A DNA stretch of 64,000 nucleotides from Planctomycetota bacterium. GTDB taxonomy: Bacteria; Planctomycetota; UBA1135; GCA-002686595. Both the position numbers and the translations under genes were made by a program. Under the pieces are notes generated by a model that saw only the letters and a program-made list of their open reading frames with translations, made no database searches and was not told the origin of the DNA. Positions 27,903 through 36,721 of the stretch are shown in pieces. The first letter of the stretch is position 1. Each line of letters starts with the position of its first letter. The DNA lies in the NCBI GenBank assembly GCA_016712565.1, contig JADJQU010000006.1:372001-436000 (forward strand), in the 5' to 3' direction.

Positions 27903-29705
27903 TCAGGGGTTGATGAGGAAACGAAGCGCGTTCGAGAGGCTGGTGTGACTCGGCGATTGCGGGTCGCGCGACCAATACTGCGTGAAGAGTTCGGCGCCCG
28001 CGACGAGGGAGGGATCCGAGCCGTTGCCGATCCAACCGTTGAAGTCGAAGCCGAAAGTGCCGCTGCAGTCCGCTCCGCTCGTTGAGCCGCCTGAACTCTG
28101 GGGAGGTGTGCGCCGGGTAGGAATGCCGACACACTTGGTGCCGCCCTGGAAGACGACGGCGCTCGGCTGGTGCGAATAGATCAGCAGGCCGACCTTCTGG
28201 TTGACCACGTTCGACGCGCTGACAAGGAAGGGTGCTCCCGAAGACGCGCTGGGGCTGCCGCTGGAGTCGATCTGTGGCGTGCAGCCGAGACTGTTCACTT
28301 TGCCAGTGCAGTAGCTCGCCGGTGGGACCGGGTTGAGCCGGTAGCACTTCAGCACGCCGCTGTCCGCGCCACCTGAGTCCGAGCGCGAGCCCGCGACGAC
28401 GAACTCGTTGAGGCCGTCCCCGTCGAGATCATCGACCGCGCCTGCGAGACCGTCGCCGAGTAGATCCGTGTTGCTGCCTGCGATCAGGTTCCAGCGAGTT
28501 GCGGTGGATCCGGAATACACGGACACGAGGCCCTTGCTCTGCAACGTCCCGCCGCCGCCGATCGTGAAGTAGTCCGGTGCTCCGACGAGGATCTCGCCGA
28601 CGCCGTCGCCGTTGAGATCAGCGCTCGCGCGCACGGCTGCGCCGAAGTGATAGCCGAAACCGTTCGTTCCGAAGCCCAGCGGCAGCGTGCGAAATTCGTA
28701 GGGCAGTGTTTGCGCCCAGAGCCTCGCGCCGCTGACCAGGGCCACGCGTCCCGCCTCGCCGGCGCTCGCATCGAGAGCGTTGGGAGCACCGACGACCAGA
28801 TCGACCACGCCATCGCCGTCGTAATCGTGGGCGGCGTCCAGCGACTGCCCGAACCGCTCGCCTGGGATCGACGGTGTGTAGCCGTTGACCACGAACAGAG
28901 AGGCGATGCTCGTGGAAAGTAGCACCACCCTGCCGCAATTCCCGGCGCCCGGTTCGTCCCAGTCAGGGTATCCGACTGCAATCTCCTGCCGGCCATCGCC
29001 ATTGAGATCGAATCCGCTCGCGATCGAAGTGCCGAAGCCCGGACCCGAGACAAATCTGTGGCTGAACTGCGCCGACTGGGCGCTCTGGCTTTGGTGGAGG
29101 TGCGCGCCAAGCAGGACCCACACGGTGCTGAAGGTGGCGAGCGGACCGGGGGCACCGACTGCGACCTCGCTCCTTCCGTCGCCGTCCACGTCGCCACAAC
29201 CGGCGATTGCACTCCCGAAGGCGCACCCAGTCGCCGTCTCGTTGATGAGCGATGCGACGGCATGGGTGCTGCCGTTGATGAACCGGACGGCGCCGACGTC
29301 GTTCTGATTCGCCAGGTCGTAGCCCGGTTGACCGACCAGGAAGTCGGACGCCCCGTCGCCGGTCATGTCGCCGAGATCCGCGAGCGCGTACCCGAACTGA
29401 TCCCCGGGGTTCGCCGTGGGCACCACCGACCAGAGCGTCTGGGTCCCTGTGCCGGTCGCGAGGTAGGCGCCCGAGAGGCAGTAGACGGCACCGCGCTGCT
29501 GATTGAAGCCCGGAGCGCCGACGAGCAAGTCCTTGTAGCCGTCGCCGTTTTGGTCGCTGAGGACGATGCAGGCCCGGCCGTAGAGCGCATTCAACGCGGG
29601 GCCGTTGACCGTGCGGAGGAGGGACTGCGTGTGTCCAGCGGATGTCAGCACACAGACGCAAGCGGCTGCGAGGGCCCATCGGCCCTTGAGTGCCACGAAT
29701 TTCAT
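27903..29705 (-). CDS. Secreted FG-GAP (integrin-alpha-like) beta-propeller with the recurrent C-terminal domain (copy 2)
   Basis: This 600-residue protein has a signal peptide (WALAAACVCVLTSAGHTQ) and seven calcium-binding FG-GAP blades: DQNGDGYKDLLVGAPG, DMTGDGASDFLVGQPG, DVDGDGRSEVAVGAPG, DLNGDGRQEIAVGYPD, DYDGDGVVDLVVGAPN, DLNGDGVGEILVGAPD and DLDGDGLNEFVVAG. Seven blades suit a closed propeller. The C-terminus is the shared domain YCTGKVNSLGCTPQI, ending LSNALRFLINP, more diverged than in the other two proteins. Such proteins usually bind ligands outside the cell, with calcium holding the loops. It starts an operon with the 26719 gene and lies 269 bp downstream of the kinase gene. Confidence 0.85.
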   Translation of the reverse strand: MKFVALKGRWALAAACVCVLTSAGHTQSLLRTVNGPALNALYGRACIVLSDQNGDGYKDLLVGAPGFNQQRGAVYCLSGAYLATGTGTQTLWSVVPTANPGDQFGYALADLGDMTGDGASDFLVGQPGYDLANQNDVGAVRFINGSTHAVASLINETATGCAFGSAIAGCGDVDGDGRSEVAVGAPGPLATFSTVWVLLGAHLHQSQSAQSAQFSHRFVSGPGFGTSIASGFDLNGDGRQEIAVGYPDWDEPGAGNCGRVVLLSTSIASLFVVNGYTPSIPGERFGQSLDAAHDYDGDGVVDLVVGAPNALDASAGEAGRVALVSGARLWAQTLPYEFRTLPLGFGTNGFGYHFGAAVRASADLNGDGVGEILVGAPDYFTIGGGGTLQSKGLVSVYSGSTATRWNLIAGSNTDLLGDGLAGAVDDLDGDGLNEFVVAGSRSDSGGADSGVLKCYRLNPVPPASYCTGKVNSLGCTPQIDSSGSPSASSGAPFLVSASNVVNQKVGLLIYSHQPSAVVFQGGTKCVGIPTRRTPPQSSGGSTSGADCSGTFGFDFNGWIGNGSDPSLVAGAELFTQYWSRDPQSPSHTSLSNALRFLINP

Positions 29706-29974
29706 GTTCGGATTCCTGCTTGGGAAGCGCCTGCACGACTGCCGGGCGGCGTCCCCAGGTTGGCGGATCTGCCGAACGCCGCGAAGTGGGACCGAGAAAC
29801 CCCGAAATCCTGCCGCGAGTGAGCGTCCGGTGCCGGAAGTGCCTCGCCAGAATCGACCTGCTTGCCGGCGGCATGGCCCCCCCCGCGAGTGTTGCAGGGA
29901 ACCCGGGTCGTCGAGGCGCGTGCCTGGAAGGCGCATTCAGGCCGTCCGGGCCAACGGGCGACCGGAACAGGAAA

Positions 29975-32398
29975 TCAGCGCTGCTGGCCCAGCACGAGGC
30001 GCGCGCGCTCTTCGACCGCGCCGAGGCTGGGCGCCTCTGGATCGAGCGACCGCGCGATGGCCAGCGCGTCGAGGGCGGTCCGAGTTTCACCGAGCGCGAG
30101 CAGAGTCCTCGCGTAGCAGATCCACCAGAAGGGCTCGTCGGGGGCTTCGGCTACGACGATGGCGAATTGGTCGCGGGCCCCGACGGGGTTGCCCAGCCGC
30201 TCCAGGGCGGCGCCGTACGAACTGCGGTAAGGGGTCTGATGGGGATCCAGCTCGAGAACATGCTCGAGGGCCCTCGCCTGGAACGCGGCGTCGGGCGCGA
30301 AGCTCGCCAGGTTGGCCCACGGCCGGATGGCGTAGGGATCGACCGACAGCGCGGCCAGCAGCGCCGCGCGCGCATCGTCGTCGCAGCCCAGTTCGTGGTG
30401 CATGCAGCCGAGCATGTTCAGGGACTCGACATGGCGCGGATCGATTTCGAGGGCGCGCTCGCACGCGTCGCGCGCCGCCTCGAAGTTGCCGAGCCGCGCC
30501 TGGGAGTAGGCCAGACATTGGAAGCCGGGCAAATAGCGCGGATCGAGCTCGACCGAGCGGGTGAGCAGCGGGAGCGAGGCGCGTGGATCGAACGTGCTCA
30601 GCCCCGAGCCGGCGGCGCCCAGGCTTCGGGCATCGTCGGGCCACAGCGTCGCAAGAGCTGCACATGCCGAACGCGTCGCGCGCTCGTCGCCGGCCGCCTC
30701 GGCCGTGGCGGCGCGCTGATGGTGGTAGTGCGCCCGTGCGCGGGGCGAGCGCGCCACCGCCTCGTCGAAACGGACGAGCGCCTTGCGCAAGACCGCTCGA
30801 CCCTCCGCCGCCTGGGAGGGCGACAAGCGTTCGGCCTCGAGCAGCAAGCGTCGACCGTCGATGAACAGTTCGAAGGCCGAGGCCTGAGCCAGCCATTCGG
30901 GGTCCTCGGCGGGCGGAGGCAGCCTGGCGGCCAGCGCCTGCAGTCCCGCGTAGGCCGGTGTGCGCGGCGCGGCCGTCAGCAAGGCGAGCGCCTCGTCGTC
31001 GCGGCGCTGCCGCAGGCGAAGCAAGACGCGGCCGGCGCCGGCCTCCGCGTGGTCAGGATCCAGCTCGAGCACGCGCGCGAAATTCGCTTCGGCGTCGTCG
31101 AGGCGTGCTTGGACCAGGTCGAGGAAGCCGTCGGAGATCGCCTGGTCGATGTCGCGCGCGCGCTCCGCGGCGCGACCGGCGTGCACGTCCTTGCGCGACG
31201 CGAGCAGGATGCCGCTGGTGAGCGCCAGGGCCAGGGCCGCGGCGGCCAAACCTCCGGCGAGGAGTGCCTGTCGCGGCTCGCGCCGCGCCCAGCGCAGCAC
31301 GCGTTCGAGCGAGCCGACCGGCCGCGCGGCGATCGGGCGGTGCTCGACGAATGCCTCGAGGTCGCGCGCGAAGTGCTCGGCACTCGCGTAGCGCCGCGCG
31401 CGATCACGTGCGAGCGCCGTGGCGACGACCACGGCGAGGTCGCGCGGCACGTCGCGGTTCAGTCGGCGGACATCCGGCGGAGCCCCGGCGAGCACCTCAC
31501 GATAGAGCGCATCGCGCGTCGGTGCCGCAAAAGGTGGTTGAAGCGTCAGGCACTCGTAGAGCGTGACGCCGAGAGAATACACGTCGCAGCGCTCGTCGGG
31601 CCGCGCCAGTTCACCGGCGATCAGCTCGGGTGGGAGATAGGCCGGCGTGCCCGCGGTCTCGCCCGTGCGCGTCAAGTCGGGGGAGTCGGCGTCGTGCTCC
31701 ATCGCCAGTCCGAAGTCGAGCAGCACCGGGTCGCCCGACGGCGTCACCATGACGTTCGACGGCTTGACGTCGCGGTGCAAGACGCCGTGCGCATGTGCGG
31801 ACGCGAGCGCGCGGGCGACCCGGGCAATGCACGTGGCGATCGCCCGAGGCGCGCTGGAGGGGCGCGCTCCTGGCAACGCGATCCAGCGCTCTCCCCGTTC
31901 GCGGGCGGACGCGATGCGCCGGCCGAGCGTCAGACCTTCGAGCAAGCGCATGGCGATCCAGGGCTGGCCATCGGTGACGCCGGCGCCGAAGACGGTGCAC
32001 ACGCCCGGATGGTCGAGCCGCGCCGCGAGTGCGGCCTCGCGCTCGAAGCGTGCGCGCGCGGAAGCACTGGCGAGCAGCTCCGGCGGCAGCAGTTTGAGCG
32101 CGACGCTGCGGCTCAACGGTTCTTCGACCCCTTCGAGCACGATGCCCATGCCGCCGCGGCCGATCTCGCGCGTGACGCGAAAGGCGCCGACTCGTCTCGG
32201 CAGCGTGGGGTCAGGGGCTGTGGTGCGCTGTGCCTGAGCACGTTCGAGCGCCTCGGCGGATTCAAGCGCGTCGAGCAGCTCGGGACCCAACTCGGGATAC
32301 TCTGCTGCGAACGAGCGCGCCCTGATGGTTGCACCGGCGCGGCGTCGTTCGACGAAGTCCTCGACAACGTCCTCGAACCGGCGTGCGGACTCGCTCAT
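29975..32398 (-). CDS. Membrane Ser/Thr protein kinase with C-terminal TPR repeats
   Basis: This protein has 807 residues. After a short helical N-terminal region, the kinase domain shows the glycine loop GRGGMG (residues 80-85), the ATP lysine in VALKLL (102), the catalytic HRDVKPSNVM (208 onwards), DFG (228-230) and GTPAYLPPEL. A membrane helix follows (GGLAAAALALALTSGILLA). The outer part is a series of TPRs (ANFARVLELDPDHAEAGAGR, RSVELDPRYLPGFQCLAYSQ and more). All catalytic residues are present, so it should be active. Its ATG overlaps the stop of the upstream ECF sigma gene (ATGA), so kinase and sigma factor are produced together. The kinase probably controls that sigma factor. Confidence 0.92.
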   Translation of the reverse strand: MSESARRFEDVVEDFVERRRAGATIRARSFAAEYPELGPELLDALESAEALERAQAQRTTAPDPTLPRRVGAFRVTREIGRGGMGIVLEGVEEPLSRSVALKLLPPELLASASARARFEREAALAARLDHPGVCTVFGAGVTDGQPWIAMRLLEGLTLGRRIASARERGERWIALPGARPSSAPRAIATCIARVARALASAHAHGVLHRDVKPSNVMVTPSGDPVLLDFGLAMEHDADSPDLTRTGETAGTPAYLPPELIAGELARPDERCDVYSLGVTLYECLTLQPPFAAPTRDALYREVLAGAPPDVRRLNRDVPRDLAVVVATALARDRARRYASAEHFARDLEAFVEHRPIAARPVGSLERVLRWARREPRQALLAGGLAAAALALALTSGILLASRKDVHAGRAAERARDIDQAISDGFLDLVQARLDDAEANFARVLELDPDHAEAGAGRVLLRLRQRRDDEALALLTAAPRTPAYAGLQALAARLPPPAEDPEWLAQASAFELFIDGRRLLLEAERLSPSQAAEGRAVLRKALVRFDEAVARSPRARAHYHHQRAATAEAAGDERATRSACAALATLWPDDARSLGAAGSGLSTFDPRASLPLLTRSVELDPRYLPGFQCLAYSQARLGNFEAARDACERALEIDPRHVESLNMLGCMHHELGCDDDARAALLAALSVDPYAIRPWANLASFAPDAAFQARALEHVLELDPHQTPYRSSYGAALERLGNPVGARDQFAIVVAEAPDEPFWWICYARTLLALGETRTALDALAIARSLDPEAPSLGAVEERARLVLGQQR

Positions 32399-33024
32399 CG
32401 TTCGCCGCCTTCGCTGGATTCGAGCGCGCGCAGCGCCGGGCGCATGCGCTGCAGGGCGCGCGAGAATCGTTTGCGGGCCGTGGCCGGGTCGATGCCGAGC
32501 TCGGCCGCGGCCTCCTCGTTGGAGAGCTGTTCGAAGAATCGCAGCGCAAGGGTTTCGCGGTCGAGCTCGTCGAGTTGTTCGAGCGCGGCCGTCACGAGTT
32601 CGCGCACCTCGACGCGGCGCGCGGCCTGGGTCGGAGTCGTGTGGGTCGAAACCAGCCATTCCGCTGCGGCCGGTGCGTTCACCCCGCTGCGTTCGACGTC
32701 GAACGGCCGATCGCGCGCGATGTCGCGCTTCTGCGTGCGCGCGCTTCGCTGGGCGGCCGCCAGGGCCTGGGCCGTCAAGAGTCTCAGCCACACGTGAAAT
32801 GGATAGCGATCTTGCGCACACCATTCACCGAAGCGTCGCGTGGCCTCGACGAGAGCGTCCTGGACCACGTCTTGGGGATCGAAATGTGGGTGTCGCGCGC
32901 GGTCCATGCGCAGCGCCACCATCCGTTCGAGGCGCTCCTGGTACAGAGCGAGCAACTCCGACAACGCCCCTGGGGTGCCGGCTCGTGCCCGTGCGAGGCG
33001 TTCGTCGATCTCCGGAGAGTCCAT
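32395..33024 (-). CDS. ECF sigma factor partnered with the adjacent kinase
   Basis: This 209-residue protein has sigma region 2 (ELLALYQERLERMVALRMDR, FDPQDVVQDALVEATRRF, FHVWLRLLTAQALAAAQRSA) and region 4 (LEQLDELDRETLALRFFEQL, SNEEAAAELGIDPATARKRF). The start at 33024 gives MDSPEIDERLARARAG. The upstream in-frame sequence is Pro/Arg-rich and unlikely to be translated. There is no anti-sigma gene. Instead a Ser/Thr kinase gene overlaps its stop, the arrangement known for several ECF groups in Planctomycetota where phosphorylation replaces an anti-sigma factor. The target genes are unknown. The secreted proteins downstream in the same orientation are obvious candidates. Confidence 0.88.
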   Translation of the reverse strand: MDSPEIDERLARARAGTPGALSELLALYQERLERMVALRMDRARHPHFDPQDVVQDALVEATRRFGEWCAQDRYPFHVWLRLLTAQALAAAQRSARTQKRDIARDRPFDVERSGVNAPAAAEWLVSTHTTPTQAARRVEVRELVTAALEQLDELDRETLALRFFEQLSNEEAAAELGIDPATARKRFSRALQRMRPALRALESSEGGER

Positions 33025-33241
33025 CACCCGTGGACGCGCGATCCAGGCGCATGACCACCCAGGCAGCCTAGCAGCGACTCTCGGGGGGCGGGAAGGGTCG
33101 CCCCGGTGGGAAGGTTTTCCTGCGGCTCCGTGTGGGGCGCACGACGCCGCTCCCCGTGGCCTGGGATGCGCGTGGACCTGCCCGGCCGCGCCGGCGCCCG
33201 CGGAGCTTGGGAACGTCCGGTCTGGCTGCCCATCCACGGGC

Positions 33242-33341
33242 GGGCCAAGCGCAAGCCGGGGAAGTGAAGCCGCCAAAAAACCGAGCGGGCCACGCCCCAG
33301 GGCGTGACCCGCTCGATGCTGTCACTGGCGCGCGGTCCTTG
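33242..33341. repeat. Direct repeat, right copy (pairs with 26605-26704)
   Basis: This is the second copy of the roughly 100-bp segment. It includes a 26-bp remnant of the 3' end of a YHS-type gene (still encoding AKRKPGK and a stop) that has no gene body upstream here. It then carries the terminator and the spacer to the protease stop. The surrounding 33025-33356 interval holds no gene. Before the repeat it is plain GC-rich sequence that should contain the sigma-factor promoter. No other element is seen. Confidence 0.95.
33275..33314 (-). terminator. Rho-independent terminator of the subtilisin-like gene
   Basis: This is the same hairpin as at 26638-26677. A 15-bp inverted repeat with one mismatch lies at 33283-33314 and is followed on the minus strand by six T (AAAAAA at 33275-33280). 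It lies 42 bp downstream of the stop codon of the leftward protease gene. Confidence 0.9.
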
Positions 33342-33356
33342 CGGACCGCGGTGGGG

Positions 33357-35942
33357 TCACGGGCAAACCGTGTACTCCAGACCGTTCGACAGGGTCACGT
33401 TGTTGGGCGCGGCGAAGCCGCTGTCACGGCCCCAGAACTGGCAGTCCACCACCGTGCCGGGCACGGTCAGGGCCGCGAAGGGGTTGCCGCCCAGGTTGCC
33501 CGAGGCGAAGGCGTTCATGTCGATCGAGTACGCGCCGGAGCAGTCGTTGGGCGGAGGATTGCCGCCCGAGCTGAGGCCCGGCGTGCGACGCACGGTGGCG
33601 GCCACGCAGAGCGTGCCACCGCCGAAGGGCGATGCGGCACGACCCGTGGTCCCGTACAGCAGGAGGCCGGGCTTGTTGTTGATCACGTTGGAGGCCGTGA
33701 GCGTGAAGCCCGAGGTCGCCGCCGCGCTGGGCGTGCCGGTGAAGCTGATCGCGGGCAGACAGAAGAGAGAGTTCAGCTTGGCCGTGCAGTAGGTGACCGG
33801 CGGGGTGCAGGTGGGGCCGGCGTCGACGCCGCTGACCACCAACGCGAAGTGCGCCTGGGTGTCGGGCGTGGCGCTTACCGTGTTCGTGTTGATGTCGCTG
33901 CCGATCACCTGCACCTGCCATGTGCCCGCGGCGGGGTTCTGCACGAACACGTTTTCGACCATGTCGACCGAGTTCGACACGCCACCGGGGGTTGACCACA
34001 ACCCGGCCGATAGGCCGTTGTTGCCGAAGTAGATTGCGCCTCCAGGGGACGTGACCTTGAGCGTGATGTCATTGAATCGAGTCAGAGTCACGGGCGGGAC
34101 CTTGCCCGGTTCCCGATAGCACAGCGTCGCGCGGAGCGCCGTCGTGCCACCGCTGACGTTGAGCGGATAGGTGAGCGTCTGCAGGTTCGTGAGGGGATCT
34201 GTCTCGTTGACGATGAACATCTTCTGACGGTTGTCATAGACGTTCTTGACGTCGGCGAGGCCCCAGCCCTGCTTGACGCGCGTGAGCCCGGCGGCGGATC
34301 CGCCCGCGGTCCAGTCGTAGGGGCTCGCCTGGTTGACCATCATCGCCTTGGCGGTCATGGCATGGGGCCGGTTCTGGAACACCGTGCCGCCGGGAACCGG
34401 CAACGTGTTGCCGAAAATCCCCTGGGACCACATCTGGAAGAACAGCCCGAAGTAGCCCGCGGTGATCGGGGTCGCGCCCGAGGTGCCGCCGAAGCCCGAG
34501 GTGTAGGTGCTGGTGGTCGTCGTGGTGAAGATGTTGTCGTAGAAGTGCGACAGTTCCGGCTTGATGCGTCCGTCCGCGGCCGGGCCGAAGCTCGCGCCAC
34601 TGACATTGTCATCGGCCTTCGAAAGCGTGTCGACGTGGTCCACGCCGCCGACCGAGACCATGTTCTTGGCCCAGGCCTGGGGGCGGCAGCTCTGGCTGTT
34701 CTGGTTCGACATCGACTGCAGGATCACGATGTCGTTGATGAAGATGATGTCGTCGAGTTCCTGGGACTTCGACGTGTACTGCGTCGTCACCGGATCGCCC
34801 CAGGAGTTCGACTGGAACACCGCTTGGAAGTTGAGGCTCGGATTCACCAGATCCGCGGTCAGCTGGTAGCGCGTCAGCGACGTGTCGCCGTAGTCGCTCA
34901 TGATCGGCTGGCCGTTGTGCAGGAGACCCTTGGCCTGGGCGTTGTTCCCGTTGGCGAAGATCTGACCGCAGGTGGACGTGCCGTGGGAGTCGTTGCTGAC
35001 CACCCCGTGCGGGATGATCGGCGTGGCACTGAACTCGGGGTGCGCGAATTGCACACCGCCGTCCATCACCTCGCCGCGCACGCCCGTGCCGTCGAACGGC
35101 ACCGGTGAGCCCAGGGGCTCGATGTAGGTCGCGCCGCTGATCTGGCGCGCGATGTCCATGTCGTTCTCCGGGGCGCCCCAGGGGTCGATGAAGGCGACCT
35201 CGTCCATGCCCGCGAGCACCTTGACCATCTCGGGCGAGAGGGTGACCTCGAAGCGGAATCCCTCGGGGATCATCCAGTCGATCGATCCACCCATGGCGAC
35301 GATGCGCGCCGCGACGAGGTCCTTCTGCGCCTGGCCGCGCTCGAAGACCACGACGTTGTAGCGTGCCGAGGAGGGGATCGAGCCTTGGTTGATGCCGTCC
35401 AGGATCAGGCCGTCGACGCGGCACTCACCGTGGAAGCCGCCGATCCAGCGCACGAAGGGCAATTCCGCGGCTTCCGCCCGCGCCATGCCGGGGAGCTTGA
35501 CCAGATAGCTGTGGGCCCCGACGTAGTCATAAAGGGTCCCGCCGAGGGCGGTGATCGCCGCGCGGAATTCCTCCAGCGGCTGCGTCACGAACTGCACGAT
35601 GTAAATGTTCTCGGTCGAGGGGAAGAGCGACTTCTCGAAGCTCGGCGCCCCGACCAACGGGTCGAAGCTCGCGCGGCGCAGCTGGATCGTGTAGTCGGTG
35701 GCGGTCGAAACCGCGTAGGTGCGGCCGTCCAGGCTGATGGCGTAGTGGGGTGTGGTGAGCCCGTCCTGCGCGCGCGTGTTCCACAGGGCGAGTTTCACCG
35801 TGGAATTGGGCACCAGGACGATGCGCGTGTCGCGCACCTCCGATGGCTCTCCGCCCGCGGCCGAAGCAAGGACGGGGGAGAGGCTGAGCATCGCGAGGGC
35901 GAAGCCGAGCCGGACGATTCGTGAGGGTGCTTGAAGGGCCAT
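33357..35942 (-). CDS. Secreted subtilisin-like (S8) serine protease with the recurrent C-terminal domain (copy 3)
   Basis: This 861-residue protein has a signal peptide (LGFALAMLSLSPVLASAAGG) and a long propeptide-like region. The S8 catalytic triad is Asp294 (RGEVMDGGVQ), His320 (NDSHGTSTCG) and Ser488 (FGGTSGATPITAG), with the oxyanion Asn379 in QSNSWG. A beta-sandwich similar to a P-domain follows (AGTWQVQVIGSDIN). The last 135 residues start YCTAKLNSLFCLPAI and end LSNGLEYTVCP, the domain shared with two genes in the cassette. The start at 35942 has AGGAG ten bases upstream. The protease is probably exported and held at the cell surface or processed through its C-terminal domain. Confidence 0.9.
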   Translation of the reverse strand: MALQAPSRIVRLGFALAMLSLSPVLASAAGGEPSEVRDTRIVLVPNSTVKLALWNTRAQDGLTTPHYAISLDGRTYAVSTATDYTIQLRRASFDPLVGAPSFEKSLFPSTENIYIVQFVTQPLEEFRAAITALGGTLYDYVGAHSYLVKLPGMARAEAAELPFVRWIGGFHGECRVDGLILDGINQGSIPSSARYNVVVFERGQAQKDLVAARIVAMGGSIDWMIPEGFRFEVTLSPEMVKVLAGMDEVAFIDPWGAPENDMDIARQISGATYIEPLGSPVPFDGTGVRGEVMDGGVQFAHPEFSATPIIPHGVVSNDSHGTSTCGQIFANGNNAQAKGLLHNGQPIMSDYGDTSLTRYQLTADLVNPSLNFQAVFQSNSWGDPVTTQYTSKSQELDDIIFINDIVILQSMSNQNSQSCRPQAWAKNMVSVGGVDHVDTLSKADDNVSGASFGPAADGRIKPELSHFYDNIFTTTTTSTYTSGFGGTSGATPITAGYFGLFFQMWSQGIFGNTLPVPGGTVFQNRPHAMTAKAMMVNQASPYDWTAGGSAAGLTRVKQGWGLADVKNVYDNRQKMFIVNETDPLTNLQTLTYPLNVSGGTTALRATLCYREPGKVPPVTLTRFNDITLKVTSPGGAIYFGNNGLSAGLWSTPGGVSNSVDMVENVFVQNPAAGTWQVQVIGSDINTNTVSATPDTQAHFALVVSGVDAGPTCTPPVTYCTAKLNSLFCLPAISFTGTPSAAATSGFTLTASNVINNKPGLLLYGTTGRAASPFGGGTLCVAATVRRTPGLSSGGNPPPNDCSGAYSIDMNAFASGNLGGNPFAALTVPGTVVDCQFWGRDSGFAAPNNVTLSNGLEYTVCP

Positions 35943-36256
35943 CCGCGGAATGCTCCTGAGAGAGGTCGAGATCCTGGGGGGGTAGGCCACGCCGCAGCCC
36001 CCGGGGTGAGTGGACACCCCGGACGTCCGCGGCCGGCCCATCCGGACCCCCTCAAGGCTAGCGCGGATTTGGGGTCATGCACGGCCGGGCTCTTCGGAAG
36101 TGTCTTCCGAGCCGGGCCGAGGGGGGCGGGGGGGGCGGGGCGGGGAAGAAGCGGGCCCCCGGGGGCCAGATGGCTTCCCGGGGGCCCGACCACACCGGAG
36201 CTGCGCGGCGCCCCCACAGACGCCGCGCCTGCCCCGTCCCTTGCCTGTTCAGCCGT
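35943..36256. other. Intergenic region upstream of the protease
   Basis: This 314-bp region holds the protease ribosome-binding site (CAGGAG near 35950) and should contain its promoter, though no clear -10/-35 pair stands out in the GC-rich sequence. A G-rich stretch (36117-36148, runs of G broken by C) occupies the middle. I see no open frame worth calling. Confidence 0.5.
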
Positions 36257-36721
36257 TCATCGCAGGCCCTGCATCCAGCGGCCCTCGACCCAGATGCGCT
36301 CGGTCACCGTGCGCCACGTACCCGGGTCCTTCACCGTGCGCCAGGTGGCCGGAGCCACTTCGATGCGTTCGACGTGCAGCCTGCCGCAGTAGTCCCGCCA
36401 GGTCCGGGTCTCGTAGACCGCGGGCACATATTCCTGGCGGACGCACCCCGGCACGAAGACTTGCTTTTCCACCAGGGCGTAGTGGCCGGGCACCCACACT
36501 TGGGGCGGCGGGCAGTGGGGCGGAGCGACGACCACGGGCGGCTTGCAGTGGGGCATGCCGAATCCCACGCCGATCCCCACGGAGACGTGCCGGCCGTGCT
36601 TGCCGAAGCCCACGGAGATCTTCTGGGCTTGGGCCTCGGGGGCCGCGAGGGCCAGCACGAGCGGGAGGGCGAGGCAGGCCTGCGCGCAGCGGGCCAGGGG
36701 AGTGCGAAGGATGGCGTTCAT
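36257..36721 (-). CDS. Small secreted protein with WVPGHY-type motifs, function unknown
   Basis: This 154-residue protein has a signal peptide (LPLVLALAAPEAQAQ). The mature part begins with a Gly/His-rich stretch (SVGFGKHGRHVSVGIGVGFG), then a Pro/Cys/His segment (PHCKPPVVVAPPHCPPP). After that come repeated short beta units: VWVPGHYALVEKQVFVPG, VRQEYVPAVYETRTW, ATWRTVKDPGTWRTV and ERIWVEGRW. I know no function for it. The VxVPGxY / W(R)TV periodicity suggests a repeated beta-structure at the cell surface. The ATG at 36721 directly precedes the signal. It is divergent from dnaJ. Confidence 0.65.
   Translation of the reverse strand: MNAILRTPLARCAQACLALPLVLALAAPEAQAQKISVGFGKHGRHVSVGIGVGFGMPHCKPPVVVAPPHCPPPQVWVPGHYALVEKQVFVPGCVRQEYVPAVYETRTWRDYCGRLHVERIEVAPATWRTVKDPGTWRTVTERIWVEGRWMQGLR

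Noticed and set aside
26605..33341. Insertion sequence or composite transposon
   Set aside because: The flanking repeats are direct, contain a gene end and a terminator, and no transposase, inverted terminal repeats or integrase is present between them.
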